The notes below the pieces were generated by a model that saw nothing but the letters and a program-made list of their open reading frames with translations, did not search any database and had not been told where the DNA came from. From Styela clava (Eukaryota > Chordata > Ascidiacea > Stolidobranchia > Styelidae), in contig NC_135252.1 of assembly GCF_964204865.1 (NCBI RefSeq), positions 18,993,383-19,057,382 of the forward strand: DNA of 64,000 nucleotides, given 5' to 3'. The number at the start of each line of letters is the position of its first letter. Positions within the stretch are counted from its first letter, which is position 1. The position numbers were made by a program, and so were the translations under genes. Positions 1 to 11,378 of the stretch are shown one piece after another.

Positions 1-633
1 TAATCTATTGGCCCCGGTAACAGCAACTATTTTTATTTGAACTACTGGTGTCGGCGATAGAAGTTTCTTTTCAGTTGATAATATTTTGAACGCTGTTCTC
101 CTTTGTGTTCCGACCTGCTAATTTTTATCGATAATTGCTTTTCTGTTTTGACGCGAGTTTCGCGGGCTTTACTGCATCTGACGTGTCACGCGTGGCTCTT
201 GCATCTCGACTTTACGCGTCGTAGGACGTTCTTGTTTAATCTTGTTATGATGTTAGTGGTGTGGTTTCGCATTATCCGCTTTATTGACTTAGCGTGTGGG
301 TGGCTTTTGGTCTCGTTAGGTAGACCTGTGGTGAAGGTATCGTAACCGGGGCCCCATATGACCATCGTCGTCATTTATTGCTTTAATTGTTCATGTATTT
401 TATATTTCATTCTTATTAACTGCTTTCTAAATTTAGTTGCTATTTTTATGCCAATAACGTTATCGTTCACGTTTCCTGTCAGTTTCTTGTCGATTTAGGC
501 CTTTGGAGCGTTATCATATGTAAGTTTATTTTCTATTAACTTCTGGTTATGCATTTTCTTTCCGCCCTCATCTTGTGATTGTTTATTGACTATTTCATTT
601 TATTTACAGTCAACCGTTTTACAATAAACGCGT
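1..633 (+). other. Region upstream of the Gag remnant
   Basis: No host gene seen. The stretch directly precedes the retrotransposon Gag reading frame and is probably its 5' leader and perhaps part of an LTR. A GGCCCCGGT-type string near position 10 recurs in inverted form near 345-356 (ACCGGGGCCCC). I could not find a matched pair of LTRs, so element boundaries are unknown. Short frames here have no recognisable content. Confidence 0.3.
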
Positions 634-1740
634 ATGACATGGAACATCTGTGTGCCTAAATCTGACAAAGTTGAATATGACGCATTGTTGAAGAAGTCGC
701 CAAATACTGAAGACTCTGAAGCAACAGTGGCTTCATCGTCGACGAGTATGGAAGAAAGTAAATCCGTAACCGATAATATAATTGAGAGCTTGCCATTCTT
801 AACCACACTCAGACAAAAGCGTGTCAACATAGAGACCGAGCTTAAATCATTGTTGACCAATAGCCGGAATTTGATAAACGAAAAGGCTCGAAGATCGCAA
901 CTGGCATGCCCTAAAGCAGAGTTATATTTTAAACTGGCCGCTTATAATCAAATTATATCGAACATATTACCTCAAATTCGCAATGCAGAGTCAAAAGCTG
1001 CTTTCGAAAAAGGCGTTCGGAGCGTGATATCTGAAGTTGAAGGTATGATCGATGAAATTGATAGTTACATCGACCGCGAACCTGAAACATCGTGCGTGGC
1101 ACCTGACGAAAAGAACTCTAATGTTTCAAGCGGAAGTCTGAAAGATAACAATCAGCCAGCTCTGGCCCAACAGCCGAATGGTGAAATGGGGGCGGCGATT
1201 GACCAACTACGAGAGTCTAGCTTGGCGGAGAACGTAACCCACGAACCACAAAGACGAGAACTCGATGATCGTCGAGAGACACCATCTCTCCCAAAGAGTA
1301 GCTTTATGAACACCAGGTTCAATGACTTTGACGAACGCGATATGTTAGAATCAACTCGGGGAAAAAGTGCCCGCTTTGAACCGGAGACTTTTACTACGAC
1401 AGATACACGTCGTGAATATACGATTTCTTACACTTCAAGACATTATCAAAATCCTTCACCAGCAAACCAGATTCCATTGCCAGACCAGTCGGTAGACTCC
1501 TGGATCGATAATCTCCAACCAAATCAAGCAGGATCTAGAACGATAAATGATAAAATTTCTCTAGCTGAGCAAACGTGTTTATCTTTGAGTTTAAATTCTA
1601 AAATGTGGGCTGAGCATCATTTGCCGCCGGTTCAAATAAGTCCGTTTGATGGTAGTGCTATAAATTGGCCTAATTTCATTGAATTGTTTTATGAAAATGT
1701 GCATTCACGGTTGGACGACGATGTTATTACCATTCCTTGA
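634..1740 (+). pseudogene. Truncated BEL/Pao-type retrotransposon Gag remnant
   Basis: A 368-codon open frame. The N-terminal half is charged and helical (residues about 45-150, rich in Glu, Lys and Leu). A hydrophilic, low-complexity middle follows. Near residues 330-360 comes LPPVQISPFDGSAINWPNF followed by ELFYENVHSRLD. This matches the conserved start of the Gag-like DUF1759 region of BEL/Pao retrotransposons (typical pattern LPKLxLPxFxGxxxxWxxFxxxF). The frame then stops shortly after this motif, where family members continue into the zinc knuckle, protease and reverse transcriptase. None of those follow downstream; at 1947 a hAT MITE begins instead. It is therefore a 5' fragment, not a functional element. 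The start at 634 is the first ATG in frame and was not otherwise tested. Family assignment rests on one motif and general architecture. Confidence 0.65.
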
Positions 1741-1946
1741 ACATTTGTTATGCTCATTAATATATGTGATGTCACAAAAGTGCCCTGCAAAAAAACTTCA
1801 TACAAAAATTGTGCCATTTTGTAAAAACAGCGTCCATTCCAATATTCTGTTGAAGTTTAAAAAAAAAAACTTTGTGCTTTATGGACCTTTCAGGATCACT
1901 ACGCTAGTTCTTTATAATAAGCTACTATCCTACACATGCTCTATAA

Positions 1947-2234
1947 CAGACATGGGCAAAGTACGGCACGTGGGCCGAATCCGATCTGGCCCGCCTGATG
2001 CTGCCACAACCGAACGGAAATCAAATTTTAATGTTTTAGCTTAAATACTTCTAGGAGTTTGTTGACGATTGTGATTAAATTTAGTTTTGACCAAGGCTAA
2101 TTGTTTCCACATTTGCTTTGTAATCCTGTAAATATTGTTCATCAAATGTAACTTATTACGTCACACTTTCATGGGCCGCCAGCCTAAGTAGACAAAATTT
2201 TTGGCTTTTCGTTCAAAAACCGTGCCCACCTCTG
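1947..2234. mobile_element. hAT-like MITE, 288 bp
   Basis: The left end reads CAGACATGGGCAAAGTACGG and the right end ACCGTGCCCACCTCTG, imperfect inverted termini of the common CAGGGGTGGGCAAAC hAT type. Flanking 8-mers are CTCTATAA (1939-1946) and CCCTATAA (2235-2242), a 7/8 target duplication. No coding content. Confidence 0.8.
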
Positions 2235-2568
2235 CCCTATAACTAGTTGATGGGCCACGACTACTTCATAAGCCCTCCGATCTTTCTGAAATGTCACAAA
2301 ATGAGCCTCTTTTGAAACCATTTAGGTTTTAGGTATTCGTGAACAGAACAATGCTCAACCGTTTACGATACAGGCATTTGGAAAACGGGCTAGCTATTTC
2401 AGCAAAAGGAATAGACTGGTAAATGGCAATCACCAAAAATTTGATTATGTACGCAAAACTTTTAGTGAAAACAGACAAGATTTGTTGAAATTCATTCTAC
2501 ATTCCCTGTAATGGGTGTGACAATAGCTTTCGCTAAATATTGGAAGTTTCCCCGACCTAAACAACATA

Positions 2569-2885
2569 CCGTGTTTCCCCGATAATAAGACATAGCTTGA
2601 ATAATAATAAAAATGTTTTTTAGATATAAGCAGTTCCCTTAAAATACGACATAGTCGAAAACGCGGGGATAGCAAGAAATCTGTCCTACACACACAATGA
2701 TTGATAAATCTATGTTTTGCAGTTATTTTAAATAAAAACGTGTTATTTATAAGTAAATGGATATCGGTTTTTATAATTTGTATATTTAAAAATATCGTAA
2801 TTCATTACTTTGTAATTTTGCTTTCAATAAATGAAAATATAAGACATCCCCCGAAAATAAGCACTAGTGTTATTTTTTGGAAGAA
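2569..2885. repeat. CCGTGTTTCCCCGA-type dispersed repeat
   Basis: Starts with CCGTGTTTCCCCGATAATAA and ends near TAAGACATCCCCCGAAAAT. The paired 'CCCCGAAAATAAG' and 'TAAGACAT' words are typical of a widespread short DNA-transposon family in animals. Boundaries are approximate and I found no clear target duplication. Confidence 0.45.
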
Positions 2886-3784
2886 AATCACAACATGCGC
2901 TGCTGCGAGTTGCTAAGTGCCCCGCGTAAATTCACAGAATTGAGTTGCATAGCTAAAACATGATCGAATATTTTATTCATTATAAATGTTTTATTGTTTA
3001 TTTTAAATGTGTATATCTATCAATAGATTCCTTTCGCCTTTTTATAGTGTCTTCCTATTTTGTTGTACAATAGAGCAAACACTACATGCTCAATTTCGCG
3101 AGCAGTTTATTTATCTGCTGTCCAGATTTTAGCATTAGAAGAAAAATCGTGCGGAGATAGGAAGAAATGACTTTATTTCTTAGACGTACATGTTTACAAC
3201 CGTAAAAGGCGTGAACGATCTCAAAATTGAGTGTTATTAGAAAGCAGCATTTTTTCTCGTGTATATGTGACGTGAGTTTATTTTTCCAATAATTTGGTGC
3301 GGCATGAACAAACTGTTTAGCAACCTCTGGCGTAGAGAAAAGAAAGAAAAAGATTCCAAATTTTTTTGCATACACATTCGATGACAAAATAATTATGTCT
3401 TTATCAAATGTTATCATACTGACAACATACAGGTTACCTCATTGGCAGGTACAACATCATATTTATCAAATAATTAGAAACACAATCGAAGTGAATGTAA
3501 AAATTCGGATGTTCATCTATCTGCTTTGGTTGAGCATTAAAAACTCTTTCAAAATTACAACGCTGCCGTAGGGAAATATTGCAAATGCTCCATTAGCCAT
3601 TCCAATGATTTTTATGGTTCGGGATCCAAAGAATACATATCCATCCTTAATTTTGGCCTCATTATTGAAAACGGATTTCTGACAGGCCAACTGTTTCTCT
3701 CCCTGTGCACACACTTGGCTTATCAGCCTTCCTGATTGGCACAAATCTGGCTATGCCTAAAAGGGAACTTATGCCCGTTCAGTG
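2886..3784. other. Region downstream of the beta-propeller gene
   Basis: AT-rich sequence between the repeat at 2569-2885 and the stop codon of the minus-strand gene at 3785. It should hold that gene's 3' UTR. Open frames at 3082-3417 and 3517-3744 (minus) show no known domain and no splice logic linking them to the gene. Nothing else is recognised. Confidence 0.4.
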
Positions 3785-6700
3785 TCACGAAACCTTTATT
3801 GCTTGAATTGTAGAATCCTGGCATCCAATTAGTACAGTATTAGCATCGTCATGATCACTTTGATGAAAATTGCATATCGAAATTGTCCAATCAGGAAGTT
3901 TATGTTTGGTCGATACCTGAAATAAGGAAGCTTGTATTTTTTAATTCAATTCACAATTTGGTTGAGCACATGAAATTGTAATCTAGATTTCAAAAAAATA
4001 TTTGCTAAAATTACCTGAATTACCATATGAAGTAAAATGGAAGTGAAAATTATTACTCTCAAATTTGTCGCAATGCGATAATAATGTGTGTGATTTATTA
4101 TTTTGACTTGGAATTGACTATTTAAGTCAAGATTTAATTTATTTTAACATGATTGAGAGGTTGAGCAATTACATAATGATCATTGGAGACAATTACAGAA
4201 CATTACTGCTGTATCAGCAAAGAAAAATGTCAAAATTTATGCCATTTGTTTTTGAGGGAAAAGTTCTGCTATATTACTCAACTAACCTTGCCCTCTCGTA
4301 GAACCAGTAATGCCGGAAATTGTCCACAACAAAGTAAAAGATCAAGTTTTTCACTCACTGAATCAGAGTGTTGATCTGGTAGAATAAATGATATAACATA
4401 AGTAATCCTACATAAACATTTGTCACAGAAAACAGCAGAAGTGTTTCATTTTTTCCAGGCCCAAAGGTCAAATTTACTGCATATATCAGCAACTCCTGGA
4501 CGGAGGGACTAGTTATGATAAAAAAAACTTCTGGCGTTACTATAGTGTGCGGTCAGTGCGGTGTACCATTATATTCTGCCAAGATGCAGTCTTGAATCCT
4601 ACCACCTTATCCAGATCTTTCTCGTATGAACGAATGGAAATGAAACTCCTACATCTAATTCCCCTTTGTCCAAACTAGTGAAAAGGAGCGAATTGATCGA
4701 TTGCAGCGATTGACCCCATGTATTATAGCACTAGAATTGGTAAAAATTTTCATATTAGTTTTTCACACTAGCTTGAGGTAGATCTTTCTTTTATTTCAAG
4801 CTCAATTGTGGAATACTTAATGAAAAATGTATACTCAAGGCTCAAGTACAACACACATTACATTTTTATCATTAAAACAATTTGACTCCATCTATTTTAT
4901 TCATAAAAAAACATACCATTTTTATTTCCATTAGTTGAAGAATATGAATTCTGTATCGGAGGGAGTCTGTGTAGATGTGTGATGGTGTGACCAACATTGG
5001 CATATTGTGTAGCAGTTTGTACTTCAAAATCAACACAAATCCAGACTGTTCCATCTTCACATCCGAGTGCTAGTTGTGTTAATCTGTAAAATTAATGTTT
5101 TGAGTAGTTGTATTGGGTAATGTAACAACCAAAATTATAATTTAATTTTCACATTGATAGAAGTCAACATTAATAGGTGTTTTTCTGATGCTCCAGAAGT
5201 ATGTGTACCAATATGGAGGTAACCAATTTTATTTGCCTACTTCACATCAAGTTATGTGAAGGGACTATATCCTATGGGCAGGAGGTATGCATATTTACTT
5301 TGCTAACACAGACAGTCCCCGAACGCGTAATAGATCGAAATAAAATTATTGCCTAACCCTAACCTGGTACACATACTACGAGAGTACCATTTTACTTTAG
5401 ATCAAGTGCACACTAATAAAACTGACTGGCTTGTCATGGCTACGAAGTCGAAGAAAAATTTACCATCAAATTAGAGATTTCAATCAGTTTTGACTCCAGC
5501 TCCCAACTACCAAGAAAATGTTAAAGTTAGCACAAATTTGACCTCTTTAATCGAATGGTCAGTCAAACTAAATCACCATGAACTCTGAAATTCCAAATTT
5601 CGACTAAGACTCAGAAAGATTAAAATTATGACTCCAATGAATGAAAAAATGCCAAACTCTGACCCCTGGCCCCACTGAACGAATTTTATCTGCTGTCAAA
5701 AATGAGTTGTTAATAAGAATATAGAATGGTAAAGACTAAAGACTGAAACATGCCAATTTGTAATGTATATATTCACAAATATTCTTACTTTTCATCTGGA
5801 TTTCCAACTTCATCAAAATGAAGAAAATATCCAGCAACCATCTGAAATTCAGAAAAAAAGGATATTTGATAATAGGTATTCAAATTAAATAATGATTGTA
5901 TTGGACACGCAGCATTATGTTCATCAAAATATATCATATCTTGAAATTACAGGTAGAAACATAATTCGGTACTCCTGCAGCATGCGAACCAAGATGGCGG
6001 ACACTGGAACGTAGTATGTGTACCAGGTTAGGGTTAAGCCATAATTTCGGGTACAAATACTACTAGAGTCACTTGGCTAGTCAACGAACTCGTAATAGAA
6101 CTAAAATAAGAAAAATTGGAATAAAACACATACTGAAAAATTAGGTTAAAATTTGGATTAAAATTCTTCTTTTTTCTAAATTCTTATCACGAGGCTGATT
6201 GTTCTATTACACTTGTCGACTGTTTTTTCGACAAACAGTCAAACACGAAGCTCTGCGACCTAACAGTATTGCTGCATGACCTCTGTGTCACATATTAGTC
6301 TGGCTCTCCTGTTTTTTTACAAAGATTACCTATTTACTGTAAAATACTGCTGTTTTGAGCATCAAAAATAAACTTTCAATACAAGGCATACCCTAGATCC
6401 CCATAAAAATTGAATTTGAACATCCCCATAAACTAGCCATAATTCTCATAAAGTACTAGTGTACTATTCATATTGGACGCCGAGTAATTTCCAAAATAAA
6501 CAAAAGTTCTGAATGATAGAAACTTACAACTTTAACAACGGATGGTGCTGAAGTTGATATGACAACTTTGCCATCCTGAATAAAATGCAAGTTCTTATCG
6601 GAGTCTGCAACCACTATATAATCCATTGCTGGACATGACGAAGATGAAATAGCTGTAGCAAGAATACAAGTCACAGAACGAGTACTTTGAAGTCTTTCTA

Positions 6701-8864
6701 TCTGAAACAAATAGAAAATCTTGGAAACTTTTGAAAAAATCAGTCAAGAAACGTATGGCCTACCAAAGTTGGTATATAGAGGGATATATTCATAGAATAT
6801 GTAGCAGCGAGGCGATCCCGTAAAGTTCCACGCAGGAAAAAATGGCATTGGATGAATTTTCTCTGTCGGATTAGTCCATAAAGAAATTTCATACGAGCAG
6901 AATTTTCTAACACCGGCAACGAAGCTAATCATATGCTAATTAGCTAATTAGTTTAACTCCATAATGATATACACACTTCAGAAGCCAGAGCGCATGAATA
7001 GAAGTCTATGCACAGTAAGCTGGTAACTAAATGTTTAAATTGACTCTCTTGTACCTGGGTGGTGGAAAAAGCTGTAGTAATGTGAACTCCAGACAGCGTT
7101 CAATATAATCTCTGACAATCACTTACTCATAAATTCAGATATGAAGTGGTTGAAATAAAAGCCTAAATTCGACCATTTTACATCAATGAAGAACATCAGA
7201 AATAAAGCACATTGATACAAACCTTCATAGACATAATATCGTGTAATCGTATTCTCCATAAATTATCAAATGCATTAAAACAGTTGACAACACCGTCCTC
7301 ATTTCCTGTGATAATGAATAGATGGCCCACTGCAAAAAATATACATTTTTATTAATATATGAAATCAAACTATTTGTGTGTGTATTAAACTAGCATGGTT
7401 GTGAGATAAACTGCACCAATTTCCACTTGCCCACAACCATACAATTTTACAATGATTAATTTTGAGGGAAATCCAATAACTATTTCGATTTTCTGCTTCT
7501 ATTCTACTGCATTTTTTTCTTTTCTCCAGTTTAACATGACAGCTTCACAATACTGTTATTTACAAATATTTCTAAATACCTATGATTTTAGGACTCTTCT
7601 TGTTGGGAAATATTCCTTTTATTAAAATAAGTTCAATTCAGCTGGAACTCACACATAGTCTCATGAATCTGCAAAGCAGTAATTCCAGCTGCTTTATCAG
7701 GCATTGTTCTCATAAATATTTGACCATTGCAAAACAAGGTCACTGAACCTCTTGAATCCGCTGCAATCAGATCTTGTGATACCAGACGGATGATGTCATG
7801 CAATTGAAGATGGAACACCGGTCCACATTTTGTTTCTAGTGAACGTACAGACTGAGAAACAAAAATATTTTGTTATTACTTGTTGGACTAGGGATGAAAA
7901 CAAAGCGAATCTGCTACTAATCAGACAACATTCAGTTCACTGTCAATAGTAATGATTCACTTTCAAGTTTGCACGAATGCACACTAAGAAGCGAGCTCAT
8001 ATGTAATACAACAACATTAAAGATTTAGAAATAATTTTTATTTCAGTATAATAGGGCACATGTTGATTATGGAAATCTCTTTGCATAATATAAATCCCAT
8101 AACACATTGGTAAAATGAAGGTAGGAACACTTGTCCTCATACTTTTTGGTTGAAGGTTGACATTGCTTGAAGGTAACTTTAATGAAAATATATATTAAAG
8201 AGTCTTCAAGACTACTAGTATCGGTATAAAATATGTTTAGCAGTTGTTGCCAAGCGTTAGGCACACTTTTGTCATTAACCCTCTGATTACCCTGTGTGAG
8301 CATGCAGATTCGAATCCTTTGGAAGATAGTATGTGCAAGAGGATTGCAAGATTCCATGCATTCGACGTCATATGGTGGTTGACCTGACCTCTGATTGGTT
8401 ACAGCTTCCTCAACTACCAGTTCATGCACCTGAAACCAACATCTGATAACTATTCCCATACCAGACATGGACGAGTACAATCGTGAAAGAGCCTAAGTTA
8501 TGATTAACCCATCTTATCCTTTTCTCCCACAGAATGAAAATAAAAATCCTTAAAATATAACAGTACACATAACAACTGCAATCTAAAATTGTTCATTGAA
8601 GATTCTATGACATGCTGTTTAGACAAAAAAATTCAAAAGGTCACATAAGCAGTTTAAATTTTGATAAAAATAATCTAGTATTGTTAGAAAACATACTGTT
8701 ATCATGGACGTCTTCCTGCCTGGTACTTCATAAACTCTTACAACGCCATCTTCTGCACCAGTCAATATGAAATTATTTTCTTCTTGAAAAAGTTTTCCAT
8801 GTGTCATAGATATAAATGGTTTGCATGTTTTCACTTCCCATAATATCTCAGTAAACACCATCAT
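3785..8864 (-). CDS. Beta-propeller (WD40/PQQ-like) repeat protein, eight exons, family unknown
   Basis: Exons in reading order, high to low: 8697-8864, 7653-7851, 7223-7329, 6528-6701, 5789-5841, 4917-5083, 4287-4375, 3785-3916. Every junction has GT and AG and the phases match, giving 1089 nt, about 362 aa and a TGA stop at 3785-3787. The protein repeats a strand-turn-strand pattern about every 45-55 residues: FILTGAEDGVVRVYEV, LIAADSRGSVTLF, FIITGNEDGVVNCF, IVVADSDKNLHFI, LALGCEDGTVWICV, VLIGCQDSTIQAIKV. The G-x-x-D-G-x-V core is typical of seven-bladed propellers, so a scaffold role is likely. No catalytic residue, signal peptide or membrane segment is seen. The ATG at 8862-8864 lies just after AATTAG, so an upstream exon is possible. 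I do not recognise the orthologue. Confidence 0.75.
5187..5388. mobile_element. GGTRCTCC-family MITE (copy 1)
   Basis: Left end GATGCTCCAGAAGTATGTG and right end ACATACTACGAGAGTACC form imperfect inverted termini. Flanks GTTTTTCT (5179-5186) and ATTTTACT (5389-5396) match at 6/8. It lies in an intron of the beta-propeller gene. Confidence 0.7.
5968..6136. mobile_element. GGTRCTCC-family MITE (copy 2, internally deleted)
   Basis: Begins GGTACTCCTGCAGCATGCG and carries the family core (AAGATGGCGGACA, then CAGGTTAGGGTTA). The right half is shortened and ends at CACATACTG, without the usual GGAGTACC terminus. Intronic. Confidence 0.6.
8260..8345 (+). repeat. SINE-like fragment with a B-box-like word
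   Basis: CCTCTGATTACCCTGTGTG followed by GATTCGAATCC resembles a Pol III B box. The same opening occurs at 48833-48890 (+) and, inverted, near 61260-61285. Three dispersed copies suggest a tRNA-derived SINE family; no A box or tail was defined. Confidence 0.4.
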
Positions 8865-10010
8865 CTAATTATCTAAATATTGCAAAATCACAAACAAACT
8901 AAGTGATCAATAGTAGTATTGTACTAAAACTAATCATTAAACATTGTAACAGGCAAAATAGGTAGGTCATCAATCATAATGATGAAATGAATTATGTACT
9001 AGGAAAATAATTTAGCACTCTGGTAGTCAAATAATATTGTTAACAAATAAGAATTTTCATTCCACAGTATGGAAATATAAACTATTAATGTATTGAATAT
9101 ATTTAAAATTCTACGAACCCTATTGTTCTAAACAACTCCAAATTGAAAAAATTAACATAAATAATGACTAATACACTCTCATAATATATTTTTGTAATAG
9201 ACAATTTTTAAAGAATTCAATCTGAATAACAATCTAATTTGTTTACTGAACCAGGGGCAGGAACTATAGCATAAGTCATGATTTGAATGTGACAACAGAA
9301 TAATAAGTCATGATGAGCTAGCTAGCTGTGAAGCAGCAGAGTATGATAGGAAATGTATTATACTTCATAAATGACTGCAAATTCCGATCAAAAAGCACTC
9401 AGTCCAATCCCTACCTTAAGAGCAATGATAGCGAATATTCCACATTGGATGATAATACTTATGGTATCAATCAGTCAAGATGATTGACGTTCACATAAAC
9501 AACAAACCGCATTACACTGAATAATTATTTTAGTGTAATTTAGCGTGATAATGCTTGTGCAATAAAGAATATTTAATGAAGAATCATGTTTTGGCCCTTG
9601 CCTATTTTGTATCAATCATAACGATGTTGCCATATCATTCGAATATTATTGCTGTAACATTAAAATATACAGCCACAGTTACAAAGATGCTTCAATAATC
9701 AAAAATAATTCAAATATTAAACTAAACACATTGCCACAAACGTACATACAAAATGATCAGTCATAATTATATCAAAAGTCAGATTAACGAGAAAATCATC
9801 TATTTGATGACTTGAATTTTTTAGAATTTAGTGCAAAGATATCATGCAATTACTTCAATGTAAGAAATAGCCAATATTTGTTAATGTTCGTGAATGAACT
9901 TTTCAAATTATACAAAATACATGAACTTAATAGTTATAGAAAATCTAGACGTATTCAGCAACTTTAATATACATAATTATCCTAGAAAGTAACTATTTCC
10001 TCTGTTTAGT
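8865..10010. other. Intergenic, AT-rich
   Basis: Lies between the first visible exon of the beta-propeller gene and the stop codon of the GTPase gene, so it should contain the GTPase 3' UTR and the propeller promoter. Very AT-rich. No repeat with clear ends and no coding frame that I can support. Confidence 0.4.
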
Positions 10011-11378
10011 TTATATTTCTTGAGATCCAATGCTTTGTTGAAGATATTCCTTGTATAAACCCTCCTTTCTGCTTTTGACTTTGGATTGAACAAATTCCCT
10101 TCGCTCCAGCAGTGATCTTTTTTGCTTCCTTGCCAGAGTAACTTTCGATTTTGAAGATAATTGAGCGAGAATAAGAAGTATGATAGAAAATACAATCAAG
10201 GCACCAAGAACGTGCCAATGGTACAACTGAGGCACAGCCGTCCACATTGCTGAGACTGGAGAAGTGTATTTTCGCAGTGTTGCAGTACCCGAGGTTCCTA
10301 ATGTAGAATGGAGAAAGTCATCAGACATACCAACAGCCAGAAAATTTGCAACTAGGAGCATCGGCAAAAATAAACCAAACAGAGAAAAAATACAACGCCT
10401 GCTTTTGGCTTTTCGGTTGAACGAACATGCTTCATCATCAATTCTTAGTTTGTCGTCAATAGCATCAGCAATATCGTTGCAATCTTTTTCCAATTGGTTG
10501 AGAGTATTTTGGATTGTAGCATTGATTGTTCTTTCGACTTCTTTACAAACATCATCAATCTGATTTACACAGCGACTTTGTTTTCCAAGAGTTGGGACAT
10601 AAATCGTAGGCATATCAAATCCAGTCCGATTCAAGTTTGGTCGTTTGCAAAGTTCTTGAACAATTTGCATCATAACTCGTTGTCGATCGCTTTCATGTCC
10701 TGCTTCATCCGCTTTACTGAGATAAAACTTCATTCGTTCCGCATGTTTTTCACTCAATTCCTCAACAATATTTAGGGTGCGTTTGCACAAGGCTTGCCCA
10801 ATCGGATCGAAAAAGACAAAAATCAGATCTGCTATGTTATCGCCAAGCCATAGAATTGACTTATTAACATCAAAAGGATATTTCATGTCACCATCCACAA
10901 GACCCGGTGTGTCAATAAAAGTAACCAAACTAAACTTCTTTTGTTTCGAAGTAGAAATTTCTGTGCCAACATAATCGATAACTCCTTCCATTTTTTGCAA
11001 TGGCTGCAAATGTTGATAAAGGTGCATTGTCGCATTACCAGTCAATGATTCCCTTTTGCGACCACTAGTCACTATAGTGAATCCTTGCGTTTCGATTGCC
11101 ACTCCAGTACGCTGAACATGTTCCTCAACATACCAATTTATAAAAGTACTTTTGCCAGCAGAGTGATTTCCAATGAGCAGAACAGTGATTTTTTTTCTAG
11201 GTTCCAATAAAGTTATGCCAACCCCTTTTGCTATATCGATTAAACCAGTTTTATCTTCAACGTATAATTTATGGCATTCCTGAAGGATTCGTTCGTTCAC
11301 GGATACAGATGCATTGGCGATGGCATTTGCCGACCCTCGCGACTTGGTTTTACTCTTATCACTCATTTTCGCACTCAA
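10011..11378 (-). CDS. Dynamin/EHD-like GTPase with two C-terminal membrane segments, intronless
   Basis: A single 455-codon exon. GTPase motifs are in order: P-loop GNHSAGKS (residues 70-77), a likely switch-I Thr in the 90-110 stretch, DTPG (156-159), and SKAD (221-224) as the N/TKxD base-specificity motif. This P-loop and spacing match the EHD/sarcalumenin branch of the dynamin superfamily, which binds nucleotide and remodels membranes. EHD proteins, however, end in an EH domain, which is absent here. Instead residues about 329-350 and 388-407 are hydrophobic, separated by about 40 residues, followed by a basic tail. That predicts a membrane-anchored GTPase with a short lumenal loop; this topology is inference. 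A second in-frame Met is at residue 5. Every other host gene here has many introns, so a retroposed origin is possible, but the frame is intact. Confidence 0.85.
   Translation of the reverse strand: MSAKMSDKSKTKSRGSANAIANASVSVNERILQECHKLYVEDKTGLIDIAKGVGITLLEPRKKITVLLIGNHSAGKSTFINWYVEEHVQRTGVAIETQGFTIVTSGRKRESLTGNATMHLYQHLQPLQKMEGVIDYVGTEISTSKQKKFSLVTFIDTPGLVDGDMKYPFDVNKSILWLGDNIADLIFVFFDPIGQALCKRTLNIVEELSEKHAERMKFYLSKADEAGHESDRQRVMMQIVQELCKRPNLNRTGFDMPTIYVPTLGKQSRCVNQIDDVCKEVERTINATIQNTLNQLEKDCNDIADAIDDKLRIDDEACSFNRKAKSRRCIFSLFGLFLPMLLVANFLAVGMSDDFLHSTLGTSGTATLRKYTSPVSAMWTAVPQLYHWHVLGALIVFSIILLILAQLSSKSKVTLARKQKRSLLERREFVQSKVKSRKEGLYKEYLQQSIGSQEI

Noticed and set aside
103..374. Overlapping frames at the left edge as coding regions
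   Set aside because: No domain or conserved composition; they lie in the probable retrotransposon leader.
6744..6932. Open frame of 62 codons between propeller exons
   Set aside because: The neighbouring exons already join in phase 0, and the frame has no blade-like motif or good acceptor.
8384..8429. A possible 46-nt exon (VHELVVEEAVTNQRS) in the beta-propeller gene
   Set aside because: It has AG and GT edges, but its phase does not fit the next exon at 7653, whereas exon 8697-8864 joins 7653-7851 directly in phase. Treated as chance or a rare alternative.
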